Positions 17,675 to 26,678 of a stretch of 49,700 nucleotides of DNA are shown here, in pieces; position 1 is the first letter of the stretch; each line of letters opens with the position of its first letter. The DNA is from Nitrospiraceae bacterium (GTDB lineage Bacteria > Nitrospirota > Thermodesulfovibrionia > UBA6902). The notes beneath the pieces are model-generated. The model saw nothing but the letters and a program-made list of their open reading frames with translations, made no database searches and was not told the DNA's origin. Location of the stretch: NCBI GenBank assembly GCA_020356065.1, contig CP070632.1:1252996-1302695 (forward strand), read 5' to 3'. The position numbers and the translations under genes were made by a program.

Positions 17675-20600
17675 TAGTATCTGATGCAGCAGTCAGACAA
17701 CGCATAAGTGTCATGGTACTGGCTCTCATCATATTTGTATTCGGGGTTTACTCCTACCAGATGCTCCCCCGAGAAAGTGAGCCCGACATAACGATCCCTT
17801 ATGTATTTGTGTCGACCGATTACAAGGGGGTCACTCCGTCAGATATGGAAACGTCGGTTACCGTTCCCATCGAGAAAAAACTCAAGGGACTCGAAGGGGT
17901 AAAAAAGATCAACTCCATCAGTTCTGAGGGACAGTCGTCTATAAGTATAGAATTTGTGACAGGTACTGATATTGATGATGCCCTTGAAAAAGTAAGGAAC
18001 AAGGTTGATGAGGCAAACAATGATCTTCCGACAGACCTTGAAAACGCCCCCTCTGTATTTGAAGTGAATTTCTCGGAAATGCCTATTGTTGTGTTTTCAC
18101 TTTCCGGTCCGTGCGGAAATCCATGTCTCAAAAAAATAGCGGATAATATTGAGGACGAAATAGAAGCCATACCCGGGGTACTTGACGTAACCATAGCAGG
18201 TGCATTGGAAAGAGAAATCCGGATCGAGATCATACCCGAAAAACTTGCCTTCTACGGTATTCCCATCACAGCCTTTCAACAGATAGTGAGCAGCGAAAAT
18301 CAGAATGTTTCAGGAGGAGCTATCAGACTGGGTGATGGAAGGTTCCAGCTCAGGGTACCCGGTGAGTTTAAAACCCCCGAAGAAATATATGGTCTTGTCA
18401 TAGGGACCCACAATGGTCAGCCTGTCTACCTTAAGGACCTTGCCAACGTTGTTGACGGATTCAAGGATGAAGCCAGCCGTTCACGACTGAACGGGCAGGA
18501 ATCAATAAATCTATCAGTCAAGAAAAGGGCCGGAGAAAACATCATAAAGATAACAGACACTATTGATGTAATACTTGCGCGACTCTCGGCAGGGTGGCCG
18601 AAAGGCACAGAGATTGTCAAGGTGATGGACAAGGCCAAGGACATACGGATGATGGTCGCTGATCTTGAGAACAACATCCTCTCGGGTCTTGTTCTGGTCA
18701 TCCTTGTCATCTTTTTTGCGCTCGGAATAAGAAATGCCTTTCTTGTGAGCCTCTCGATTCCATTTTCGATGTTCCTTTCATTCATTGTCCTGAGTGTTAT
18801 GGAAATAACCCTGAACATGGTGGTCCTTTTCAGCCTGACTCTGGCATTGGGAATGCTGGTAGATAATGCCATTGTCATTGTAGAGAACATATACCGGTAT
18901 CTGGACCAGGGTGTCGAGCGGATCCAGGCGGCAATGAAAGCAACGTCCGAAGTTGCATGGCCTGTTATAGGTTCAACAGCGACAACTCTGGCGGCATTCT
19001 CTCCCATGATCTTCTGGCCCGGCATTATGGGAGAATTTATGAGTTACCTGCCGATCACTCTTATCGTGACCCTGTCATCAAGTCTCTTTGTTGCCATGGT
19101 GATTAATCCTGCTCTTGCCTCATTTTTCATGAAAACAAAAGAACAGAGGGAGAAACGTCTCAGTGCAGATGAGGCTGCCAAAGCAGGGGAAAAGCCAATA
19201 AACATATCAGGGCCTGTTCTGACCGCTTATTCCCGAATACTTAAAAGCGCACTGAATCATCGTGTCACAGTAATTTTTACATCGTTTGCACTGCTTGTGC
19301 TGTTCTTTCAAAGCTGGATGCTTGTGGTGGGACTCGAAAAACCTGTAGAATTTTTCCCGCATATTGATCCCAAGTCCATGTATGTTAATTTTGATATGCC
19401 TGAAGGATCTGATCTTGATTATAATGACAGGCTGCTTAAACAGACAGAGATGCATATTAATGGAGTGGACTCCATTCATGAAATTCAATCATTTGATGAT
19501 GTATTCGAAAAATCATATCAGTTGAAGACCCATAAAAAAGCTGACGGACAGGAGTATCAGGGTCCGAGTGATCTCGAAAATATTGAGTATGTGTATGCCC
19601 GTGCCATAACTATCCCTCAGCCAGGGGCTGCCTTTGAAGCTACCACTCCTAACCATGTAGGTGTCCAGTTTATTGATCTCAAAGACCGTAATGTATCGAC
19701 CGATAAAACACTGGAAGAAATACGCAATCGTGTTCAGTTTATCCCTGGTGCTAAGATTACCGTGGCCAAGGCTGATGAAGGACCTCCCACGGGTGCTCCC
19801 ATAAACATAGAGATATCCGGGGATGATTTCAGAGTGCTCGGAAGACTGGCAAATGATATACGTAAGATTGTTGAACAGGTCCCTCATGTCGAAGACATAC
19901 GGGATGATTATGTTGAAGGGACCCCGTCTGTCAGGGTAGCGATAGACCGCCAGAAAGCAGCACTTTTCGGATTGACAACCGACTCAATAGGTTTTGCCCT
20001 GAAGACAGGATATAACGGACTCGATGTGTCTACATATCATGAGGGAGATGAGGACTTTGATATTACTGTCCAGCTGTCTGATCCACAGCGAAGGGTAACG
20101 GACGTTCTCCGTGAATTAATGATCCCTGCACCCAATGGAAGGCTGGTGCCGCTTACGACGCTTGCGCGCATTGATTACACAGGAAGTATCGGAAATATTT
20201 CCAGGATTAATCACGAACGTGTTGTGACAGTGAGGGCCAATGTTGATGAAACAAAAGTTCCCGGAGCTGTTGCACGTGTGCAGGCAGAAGAGCTCTTAAA
20301 GGATTTTCCTCTTCCCCAGGGATATAAAGCAAGGTTTACCGGTGAATTCGAGTTTCAGAAGGAGTCGGAGGAATTTCTGTCAAGGACATTTGTTATAGCG
20401 GTTTTTCTGATATTTCTGATACTGGTCACCATGTTTAATTCAGTCACCCAGCCTTTTATCATAATGACTGCTGTGCTGCTTTCGCTCGGCGGCGCTTTTT
20501 TCGGACTCCTTTTTATACGTTCACCTTTCGGCATCATCATGACGGGTGTCGGAGTGATATCTCTTGCCGGTGTGGTAGTGAACAACGGTATCGTTCTTGT

Positions 20601-20991
20601 TGACTATATTAATAAGCTCCGGGAAAGAGGACTGACTGTGCACGATGCCATAGTTGCGGGAGGGGCTACGCGTCTGCGTCCGGTACTCCTGACGGCAATC
20701 ACGACCATACTCGGACTGCTGCCTATGGTTACAGGCGTATCATTTGATTTTCACATGTGGGAGATTTCATGGGTGAGTGAATCAACTCAATGGTGGAGGT
20801 CAATGGCCATAGTGGTCATATTTGGCCTTATGATTGCAACATTTCTGACTCTCGTTGTTGTTCCGACTATGTACTCTCTTCTGGAGTCATTCCAACACAG
20901 CATGGAATCGATTATCGGGTCTTTAAGAAGATTATACTGGAGGCCGTACGAATGGCTGACCGGAGAAACAGTGAAGACAAAGAAAGAGTAG
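17671..20991 (+). CDS. RND efflux permease, HAE-type
   Basis: The 1106-residue permease starts by a 4-base ATGA overlap with the adaptor gene, indicating translational coupling. The early motif MLPRESEPDITIPYVFVST and SDMETSVTVPIEKKLKGLEGVKKINS are typical of hydrophobic/amphiphilic efflux (HAE) permeases. TM4 reads LTLALGMLVDNAIVIVENIYR, so the usual Asp-Asp pair is Asp-Asn, as in many HAE relatives. The TM10-11 region GVISLAGVVVNNGIVLVDYINKL is intact. It is slightly longer than AcrB (1049), because of an extended periplasmic loop (about 590-650) and a C-terminal tail. The substrate is unknown. It is unrelated in detail to the two HME-type permeases at 6-15 kb. Confidence 0.92.
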   Translation: MIVSDAAVRQRISVMVLALIIFVFGVYSYQMLPRESEPDITIPYVFVSTDYKGVTPSDMETSVTVPIEKKLKGLEGVKKINSISSEGQSSISIEFVTGTDIDDALEKVRNKVDEANNDLPTDLENAPSVFEVNFSEMPIVVFSLSGPCGNPCLKKIADNIEDEIEAIPGVLDVTIAGALEREIRIEIIPEKLAFYGIPITAFQQIVSSENQNVSGGAIRLGDGRFQLRVPGEFKTPEEIYGLVIGTHNGQPVYLKDLANVVDGFKDEASRSRLNGQESINLSVKKRAGENIIKITDTIDVILARLSAGWPKGTEIVKVMDKAKDIRMMVADLENNILSGLVLVILVIFFALGIRNAFLVSLSIPFSMFLSFIVLSVMEITLNMVVLFSLTLALGMLVDNAIVIVENIYRYLDQGVERIQAAMKATSEVAWPVIGSTATTLAAFSPMIFWPGIMGEFMSYLPITLIVTLSSSLFVAMVINPALASFFMKTKEQREKRLSADEAAKAGEKPINISGPVLTAYSRILKSALNHRVTVIFTSFALLVLFFQSWMLVVGLEKPVEFFPHIDPKSMYVNFDMPEGSDLDYNDRLLKQTEMHINGVDSIHEIQSFDDVFEKSYQLKTHKKADGQEYQGPSDLENIEYVYARAITIPQPGAAFEATTPNHVGVQFIDLKDRNVSTDKTLEEIRNRVQFIPGAKITVAKADEGPPTGAPINIEISGDDFRVLGRLANDIRKIVEQVPHVEDIRDDYVEGTPSVRVAIDRQKAALFGLTTDSIGFALKTGYNGLDVSTYHEGDEDFDITVQLSDPQRRVTDVLRELMIPAPNGRLVPLTTLARIDYTGSIGNISRINHERVVTVRANVDETKVPGAVARVQAEELLKDFPLPQGYKARFTGEFEFQKESEEFLSRTFVIAVFLIFLILVTMFNSVTQPFIIMTAVLLSLGGAFFGLLFIRSPFGIIMTGVGVISLAGVVVNNGIVLVDYINKLRERGLTVHDAIVAGGATRLRPVLLTAITTILGLLPMVTGVSFDFHMWEISWVSESTQWWRSMAIVVIFGLMIATFLTLVVVPTMYSLLESFQHSMESIIGSLRRLYWRPYEWLTGETVKTKKE

Positions 20992-21086
20992 TCATTGGTT
21001 GAATATGGTGTTTGTGATGTCAGGAATTACTGCATGGTAAAGTGATATTGGCATCCATGTCCTTGTCAATCTGCCTGCCGTCAGGG

Positions 21087-21590
21087 TTATGTCAGAATCC
21101 CGGCAATTTTTTCTTCACCAGTTAAACTGTCTTCTGTAATTTCCGCATCCGGGATAACTTCCGAAAGTTCTTTCAGTTCTCTGACAATTTCTCTTTGGCG
21201 TGATGATATATAGTTGGCGAGATATAAACGCAAAGCGGGGTTATTGTCATATTGTATGATCATCCTGTATGCCTTGAGATCATTTTTACCCTGCTTGTAG
21301 GACTTAAAGACAGTTGCCATTGTATCGATTTCCAATGATTTACCGCCATCTGTATCAGGAAGTTTTGTCATAAATCTGACTGCGGAACCGGGCTCGAAAT
21401 CATGAACGTTCGCACTCCTGACATACACGGCACATACTACTTCTGAAATGTCATAGATTATTCCTGAAGCTTCAGCATCCTGTCCAATAATAACTGCCCG
21501 TGTCATTCTGGACAGCTCAACTCTCACGTGGTTTCTTTTTTCAGCATTATTGTTATGGCTGACAAAAGAAGAAAATCTGACTATACGCTT
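21087..21590 (-). pseudogene. 3' part of an interrupted PilZN-PilZ gene (PilZ domain)
   Basis: Directly after the TAA at 21593-21591 the same frame stays open for 167 codons. It starts KRIVRFSSFVSHNNN-AEKRNHVRVELSR, where KR...HVRVEL corresponds to the RxxxR c-di-GMP-binding motif of PilZ domains. It continues with GIIYDISEVVCAVYVRS (the D/N-x-S-x-x-G position is weakly conserved), then FEPGSAVRFMTKLPD and a final helix. The first usable start codon is GTG 21527, which lies after the KR and would cut the motif, with no Shine-Dalgarno. So this half is unlikely to be made as an independent functional protein. It is probably the C-terminal half of the gene that begins at 22361. Confidence 0.7.
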
Positions 21591-22361
21591 TTAAAGATCA
21601 ACATGATCTGCATATGCCTTATAGATGTCATCATGAGCAGGGCTTGAAATAAAAGCGACGGCTACCCGTTGAAGGGCAATCGCAACATAAGGATGAACGC
21701 TGAATGTTACCGAGTCCTGATCAATGGTAACTACCTTAGCTGCCATGTCCAGAGGAGTGGAATGATAAAAGGAATGGATAGTTAAGCTGCCGGTCTCATC
21801 ATCATATTCATCCACATGTTCAATATATTTATTAAATTTTGTAATTATTCTCTTGTACTGTTCAGTAGTATTATCAACCCGGGGTCGCTCAATATTAACA
21901 TGCTTGCTTATTTCAAAATATGTTTCATCAAGCATTCTGAACAGACCATTTAATAATTCAGTGAGTTCACCGATTTCATCAACACGTCCCTTTACGCGAC
22001 GCAGGCCGCTTACATAGTCATCTGTCATCTGCAGCCATACCTGATTTAACACAGCATCCGCATGCGCGGAATGAAGGACCATCTTTTTAAACAGGATACG
22101 CAATTCTTTGTCAGCCGTGTCTCCATCAGGATTAAACATAACATCATAAAAGTAATCACCATCAATGTTCAGCGCATCGAGACAGAGATTGCTTGTGCAC
22201 TGTTCCCTGCAGATCTGATTGAAATTTTTTAGAAAGTATGGCTTGTAGGAACGAAGAAATAATGCGCAGGATGATTTTTTGCTGGGAACGAAATCATGTA
22301 TTATCCGATCCTGGGCACATTCCTGTGATTCTTCCTGTAATCGATCTTCTTCCATTATCAT
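21591..22361 (-). CDS. 5' part of an interrupted PilZN-PilZ gene (N-terminal helical and PilZN-like region)
   Basis: The frame encodes 256 residues and stops at TAA 21593-21591. Residues 35-180 are mostly alpha-helical and include a Cys cluster (CREQCTSNLC). Residues 200-256 (HSTPLDMAAKVVTIDQDSV...VAVAFISSPAHDDIYKAYADHVDL) look like the N-terminal flagellar-brake-type (YcgR-N/PilZN) barrel that normally runs straight into a PilZ domain. Here a single stop separates it from an in-frame PilZ domain. ATG 22361 and ATG 22355 are alternative starts and neither has a good Shine-Dalgarno. A c-di-GMP-dependent role is expected for the intact gene. As written, the product lacks the c-di-GMP-binding half. 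Confidence 0.65.
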   Translation of the reverse strand: MIMEEDRLQEESQECAQDRIIHDFVPSKKSSCALFLRSYKPYFLKNFNQICREQCTSNLCLDALNIDGDYFYDVMFNPDGDTADKELRILFKKMVLHSAHADAVLNQVWLQMTDDYVSGLRRVKGRVDEIGELTELLNGLFRMLDETYFEISKHVNIERPRVDNTTEQYKRIITKFNKYIEHVDEYDDETGSLTIHSFYHSTPLDMAAKVVTIDQDSVTFSVHPYVAIALQRVAVAFISSPAHDDIYKAYADHVDL

Positions 22362-22596
22362 TTACAATGGTATATATGACTCTTTATCTTTATCCACTGA
22401 CTTTTTTTATTGACACTTACATGAATCTGTTTTCTGGACGAGTGCATATTTTCTACTTACTACTCGGATATTCTGAGTTTTATCTTAACGAGGCAATATA
22501 CGCAAACTCGCATAAGGCAACAGGGGAAATCGAGAAGTTTAATTTACTACATGCTGATATTATAGATAACTATTAGAGAATGTAATTATGTTTTCA

Positions 22597-23562
22597 TCAT
22601 GAAAACGTACTGAGCTGACCTGCATAAATAAATGCAAATCTTATAATTAATCCACCAATGAGAACCATGATTGCACTCAGATTCATTCTAAATATTGTCG
22701 CGCTGGACAGGGTTTCAGCATGGTCCTCCTGCATCTCGATCAGCTTAAGGACAAGAGCAAGAGGCAGGAGAATGGCGACAATCATTATAGACAGAAAATA
22801 GAAAAAGTACTCATGAGATAATGTAAAAAAAGGCATTGCCGAAGCTTTTGCGGCAGCAGTCGATGTATATTGACTATAAAAGAAGAGCATGATTATCATG
22901 ATTTCTGAAAAGATAAGCCATATGTCAACTTTTGTATAAAAGAGCTTAACTGCTGATTTATGCGCTACTATTATGAGAAATGCAGCACCGGTCGAAATTG
23001 CGGAATTCAGAAAAAGAACAGGAAGGATTGAGGAATTCCATAAAGGCCTCGCGAGCATCGCACTCAATAATATCCCGGTATATATGCCCACAAAAATTCC
23101 CAGGCCAAAGTTGATCATGGCAAGCTTTCTCATATGAGGTTCGAGGCGAACGGACCATCTCTTCAGAAATGCAAAGGGCATTCTATTTCTCTTGCCTGCA
23201 GGGACCGTAGAAAGTCCGTAGAGAAAACTCAATGGAATGGTTATTGTAATTCCCCATGCACCCCACGACATGGGGGAGAATGTCTGAAAAGAAAGAAAGA
23301 ACCAGTACATATTTGTTTTTCTCTCAAGATCAAGAAAGATGAATATCATACCAATGGCAAGGATAAGCGGGGCATACAATGCACCCTTGATGCAGTGAGG
23401 ACCTTCCTCATCATCAGGCCAGTTTCTCAGGTTGGCAACGGCAGACATGACAAGCAGTCCTGCCGCCAGTCCTCCAAGAAACAGATACACAGCAACCGTC
23501 CAGTCCCAGACTTCAAGGTGGGGATGAGTAATCGAGTTTAATCCTGTAATTACCTGTTCCAT
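22597..23562 (-). CDS. NrfD/PsrC-type membrane subunit of a molybdopterin oxidoreductase
   Basis: The 321-residue protein has about eight to nine hydrophobic TM segments. The start MEQVITGLNSITHPHLEVWDWTVAVYLFLGGLAAG carries the W-D-W-x-V-A-x-Y-L-F-L-G-G-L-A-A-G signature of NrfD/PsrC proteins, which bind menaquinone and pass electrons to or from the FeS subunit. SPMSWGAWGITI is a second conserved family motif. It is third in a tight minus-strand operon: its ATG is 10 bp after the stop of the ferredoxin-like subunit gene. It should anchor the complex in the cytoplasmic membrane. Confidence 0.92.
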   Translation of the reverse strand: MEQVITGLNSITHPHLEVWDWTVAVYLFLGGLAAGLLVMSAVANLRNWPDDEEGPHCIKGALYAPLILAIGMIFIFLDLERKTNMYWFFLSFQTFSPMSWGAWGITITIPLSFLYGLSTVPAGKRNRMPFAFLKRWSVRLEPHMRKLAMINFGLGIFVGIYTGILLSAMLARPLWNSSILPVLFLNSAISTGAAFLIIVAHKSAVKLFYTKVDIWLIFSEIMIIMLFFYSQYTSTAAAKASAMPFFTLSHEYFFYFLSIMIVAILLPLALVLKLIEMQEDHAETLSSATIFRMNLSAIMVLIGGLIIRFAFIYAGQLSTFS

Positions 23563-23572
23563 GTTTGGACTC

Positions 23573-24133
23573 CTATTCAGGTTTCGTAATCCTGTTTATA
23601 TAAAAGACCCTGGGATCAGTGCCTGCTGAGGACTTTAATGCATAAGAGTAATTATCTCTCAACAGCAGGGAAACCTCACTATCAGGATTTTCAATGTCTC
23701 CAAATATGCGTGATGTACCGATACAGGTCTTGACGCATGCCGGTTCCAGGCCTTTTTCAACCCTGTGAGAACAGAAAGTACATTTGTCTGCATACCCATG
23801 TTCGGGATGAATGTATCTTGCGTCATAAGGGCATGCGGCTATGCATGCCTTGCATCCTACGCATCTGTTCTTCTTTAACAGAACCATGCCGTTTTCCTTA
23901 TTTTTATATGAGGCCCCGGTGGGGCAATTGTAAACACATGGTGGATGGTCGCAGTGGTTGCACAATTCAGACCTCAATTCCATTCGTAATTTTGGAAATT
24001 TACCGGATACGTTTTCGATTACCCGTGTTCTGAAGTGGTCCGGGGGAACATCGTTTTCATTCTTGCATGAAACTATGCATGCCATACATCCCACACATCT
24101 GGCCTGGTCAATGACCATCACATATTTAGGCAT
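23573..24133 (-). CDS. PsrB/PhsB-type four-cluster ferredoxin subunit
   Basis: The 186-residue protein has four cysteine groups for [4Fe-4S] clusters: CVGCMACIVSC near residues 13-23, CNHCDHPPCVYNCP, CVGCKACIAACP, and CTFCSHRVEKGLEPACVKTC. This is the pattern of the electron-transfer subunit of the polysulfide/thiosulfate/DMSO reductase group. It has no signal peptide and is expected to travel through Tat with the catalytic subunit. Its ATG overlaps the end of the catalytic-subunit gene by 8 bp, so expression is coupled. It should carry electrons between the NrfD-type quinone subunit and the molybdenum site. Confidence 0.93.
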   Translation of the reverse strand: MPKYVMVIDQARCVGCMACIVSCKNENDVPPDHFRTRVIENVSGKFPKLRMELRSELCNHCDHPPCVYNCPTGASYKNKENGMVLLKKNRCVGCKACIAACPYDARYIHPEHGYADKCTFCSHRVEKGLEPACVKTCIGTSRIFGDIENPDSEVSLLLRDNYSYALKSSAGTDPRVFYINRITKPE

Positions 24134-26327
24134 CTGCCGTATCCTTTTCCATCTTTACAAAATTTACTCTCATTCCTGTGGAGCCGCTAATGGGGTCAAG
24201 TGCAAACCTGCTGATAAGCCTCTGGTCATCAGCACCTTTCATGAAAGCATTTGCAAGTTTTTTACTCCTTGATCCAAAGCCATGTACCATAAATACACAG
24301 TCCTTTCGTATCCTCTCCGTGACTCTTGCCCTGATTTTGTTGGATCTGACTCCGTCCTGGTTTACCAGGATAATATACTGTCTGTCCCGGATACCCATTT
24401 CTGAAGCAATATCTGCATTGATCCACAGCATATTTTCCTTATACAGCTCAAAAAGTGGTTGATTATTAACTGTTCTGGAAAATGTGTGTACAGGTGACCT
24501 TCCAAATAGCAGACGGAACCATCCTTTTTCAGGCTGCCTGATCGGCTTGTATGCGGGAACAGGGTCAAAACCTGCCTGCTCAAGCCTTTTACTGAAAAGT
24601 TCTATCTTTCCAGTCGGGGTATTGAATTTAGGCTGGTTTGCTGCTGTGATATACGGTTTGGCTGTGTTTCTATAAAAAATGATACCGTTCTTTTTCAGGT
24701 TTTCATAATTACTGCCCATGACCTCGCACTGTTTTCTGATATAATCTTCATACTGGTCATACGGGAAATAATCGTTCAGTCCGAGTCTGGAAGCAAGCTC
24801 CTTCGCAATCCACCACCCTTCTTTTGATTCGTGGAGAGGTGTGACAACTGGCTGTCTTATATTTACTGTTAATGATCTCCCCTTGTGTACTTTCAGATTG
24901 TCATGTCGTTCAAGGTACGTACATTCAGGAAGGATGACGTCAGCCATCATGACAGAATCAGTGGGAAGAATATCAATGGCAACAAAGAGGTCGAGTTTTT
25001 TCATCGCCTCTAGTGTTCTGGCAGGTGCAGGTACTGATTTAAGCACATTCGTGCCTGCAACAATCCATCCCTTTATGGGATAGGGCATTTCCTCAATGGT
25101 CGCTCTTCTGACTTCATGCATTAACTGGGGTTTTGAAAACCGGTGCGGACCTCCTGTAAGAGATGTTCTTGCAGGTTTAGGAAAAACTTTGGCCTCCGGC
25201 ATGGGGAGCCAGGATGTTGTGGGAAGATAGATGCCGCCCTTTCTGCCCCAGGTCCCCAGAATGGCACCGAGTATGGCGATCGCCCTTTCACGCTGGGTAT
25301 CGTTTCCATGCCATGCGGTGAATCGTCCGGGATGTATACACACAGACGGCATGTTTGATGCCAGTTCCCTTGCGGTCTTTACAATGAGCGATGCAGGCAG
25401 GTCTGTTTCTTCAGAGGCCCATTCAGGGGTATAGTCCTTTACAGTCTCTTTCAGTTCATCAAATCCAAGCGTGTATGCATCGACATAATCATGATCATAC
25501 AGGTCTTCATTAATAATGATATTGATCCAGGTAAGAACTAGGGCAGTATCTGTACCGGGTTTAATCGGCAGCCAGTGACGTGCTTTACCTGCAGCAGTTG
25601 AAAATCTCGGATCCACTACTATGATTTTTGCCCGGTTGCCTACAGCCTCGGCAAAATCCTGCGTCTGTGAATTATGCATATTTTCGCCAAGGTGCGTTCC
25701 GAAAAGTACAATTGCTTTGCTGTTTCTCATGTCAACCCGCTCCGGCGATCCTACGTCTGATCCATACGTTAATTCATATGCAACCACTCTGGCACCTCTG
25801 CACTGTGCAAATGATGGAAAGGCAAAGTTCGGGCTGCCGAAAGCTCCCCTCAGTGTCATGAGATGACTTGTGATACTGCCATGCATCATAAAGGCCAGTG
25901 ATTCAGCTCCGTACCTGTCTTTAATTGCGGTCATTTTATCTGCTACATATCCGAGAGCTTCATCCCATGAAACCTTACGGTATTTCCCGTCTCCTCTGCT
26001 GCCCGATCGTATCAGTGGGTGCTTAAGTCTGTCAGGGTCATACAGCTGTCCGATTCCTCCGTTTCCTCTGGCGCACAGCTTACCCCTTGATCTGGGACAG
26101 ACGGGATTGCCCTCGAGTTTCACAACCCGATCATTTACAACGGTAGCTATGGCTCCGCAATTCCAGAAGCACATTTCGCAATAAGTGGGAACCTGGAATA
26201 TATTAAAGGGGGGCGTCATACCCATTGCCAGTAATTCACTTAAGAATTCTGCATCAGCTAGTCCTGCAGCAGTCCCTGTTGCTGTCACCGATGCGTATCT
26301 AAGAAAATCTCTTCTTGAAATTATCAT
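24126..26327 (-). CDS. PsrA/PhsA-type molybdopterin oxidoreductase catalytic subunit
   Basis: I place the start at ATG 26327, giving 733 residues, because MIISRRDFLRYASV is a twin-arginine export signal (S-R-R-D-F-L). The frame is open 18 codons further up to 26381. After the signal comes the N-terminal [4Fe-4S] motif CEMCFWNCG...GKLCARG, and then the bis-MGD-binding domains. SFAQCRGARV probably contains the molybdenum-ligating cysteine. The C-terminal MGD domain contains MLWINADIASEMGI. Size and partner genes fit polysulfide, thiosulfate or tetrathionate-type enzymes of the DMSO-reductase superfamily; the exact substrate cannot be decided by eye. It acts in the periplasm. It is the first gene of a three-gene operon, divergent from a multihaem cytochrome cluster. 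Confidence 0.9.
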   Translation of the reverse strand: MIISRRDFLRYASVTATGTAAGLADAEFLSELLAMGMTPPFNIFQVPTYCEMCFWNCGAIATVVNDRVVKLEGNPVCPRSRGKLCARGNGGIGQLYDPDRLKHPLIRSGSRGDGKYRKVSWDEALGYVADKMTAIKDRYGAESLAFMMHGSITSHLMTLRGAFGSPNFAFPSFAQCRGARVVAYELTYGSDVGSPERVDMRNSKAIVLFGTHLGENMHNSQTQDFAEAVGNRAKIIVVDPRFSTAAGKARHWLPIKPGTDTALVLTWINIIINEDLYDHDYVDAYTLGFDELKETVKDYTPEWASEETDLPASLIVKTARELASNMPSVCIHPGRFTAWHGNDTQRERAIAILGAILGTWGRKGGIYLPTTSWLPMPEAKVFPKPARTSLTGGPHRFSKPQLMHEVRRATIEEMPYPIKGWIVAGTNVLKSVPAPARTLEAMKKLDLFVAIDILPTDSVMMADVILPECTYLERHDNLKVHKGRSLTVNIRQPVVTPLHESKEGWWIAKELASRLGLNDYFPYDQYEDYIRKQCEVMGSNYENLKKNGIIFYRNTAKPYITAANQPKFNTPTGKIELFSKRLEQAGFDPVPAYKPIRQPEKGWFRLLFGRSPVHTFSRTVNNQPLFELYKENMLWINADIASEMGIRDRQYIILVNQDGVRSNKIRARVTERIRKDCVFMVHGFGSRSKKLANAFMKGADDQRLISRFALDPISGSTGMRVNFVKMEKDTADA

Positions 26328-26678
26328 ATTACATGATCTTCTTAATAAAACCTGTATATCATATTTATCAAGCAGTCTCAATGATTATTACCATTCCAGA
26401 ATGGAATAACTCCCATTATCCTTAAGTTCAGTCCCAGCTTTCAGAAACATCACATCAAATCCCAGTAATTGGAGAACATGATAAATTACATCAGCTCTGA
26501 AGCCCTTTGTTGCATTGTGAAAAAACTGTTCGGCGATTACTATATGCATATTTATTCAGTCTGTAATCATCTCATGCAGTGAATCTGCAAGTGAAGTGTT
26601 AAGCAACAGCTTGAAAAAACACATGTTTAAATTTTATTATAACGATGGAAGTTTTATCGATTATTTTTGGGAGGGATG
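26328..26678. promoter_or_regulatory. Divergent promoter region between oxidoreductase operon and cytochrome cluster
   Basis: About 350 bp separate the two divergent translation starts. The region is AT-rich and contains no ORF of substance. It should contain both promoters and possibly shared regulatory sites. I could not single out a convincing palindrome or -10/-35 pair by eye. Confidence 0.45.

Noticed and set aside
18426-19025. 199-codon minus-strand open frame inside the HAE permease gene
   Set aside because: Antisense to a well-supported permease and without a ribosome site or recognisable domain.
22238-22576. 112-codon plus-strand frame overlapping the PilZN gene start
   Set aside because: It mostly overlaps the 5' end and promoter of the opposite-strand gene, has hydrophobic/aromatic residues from AT-rich DNA and no ribosome site.
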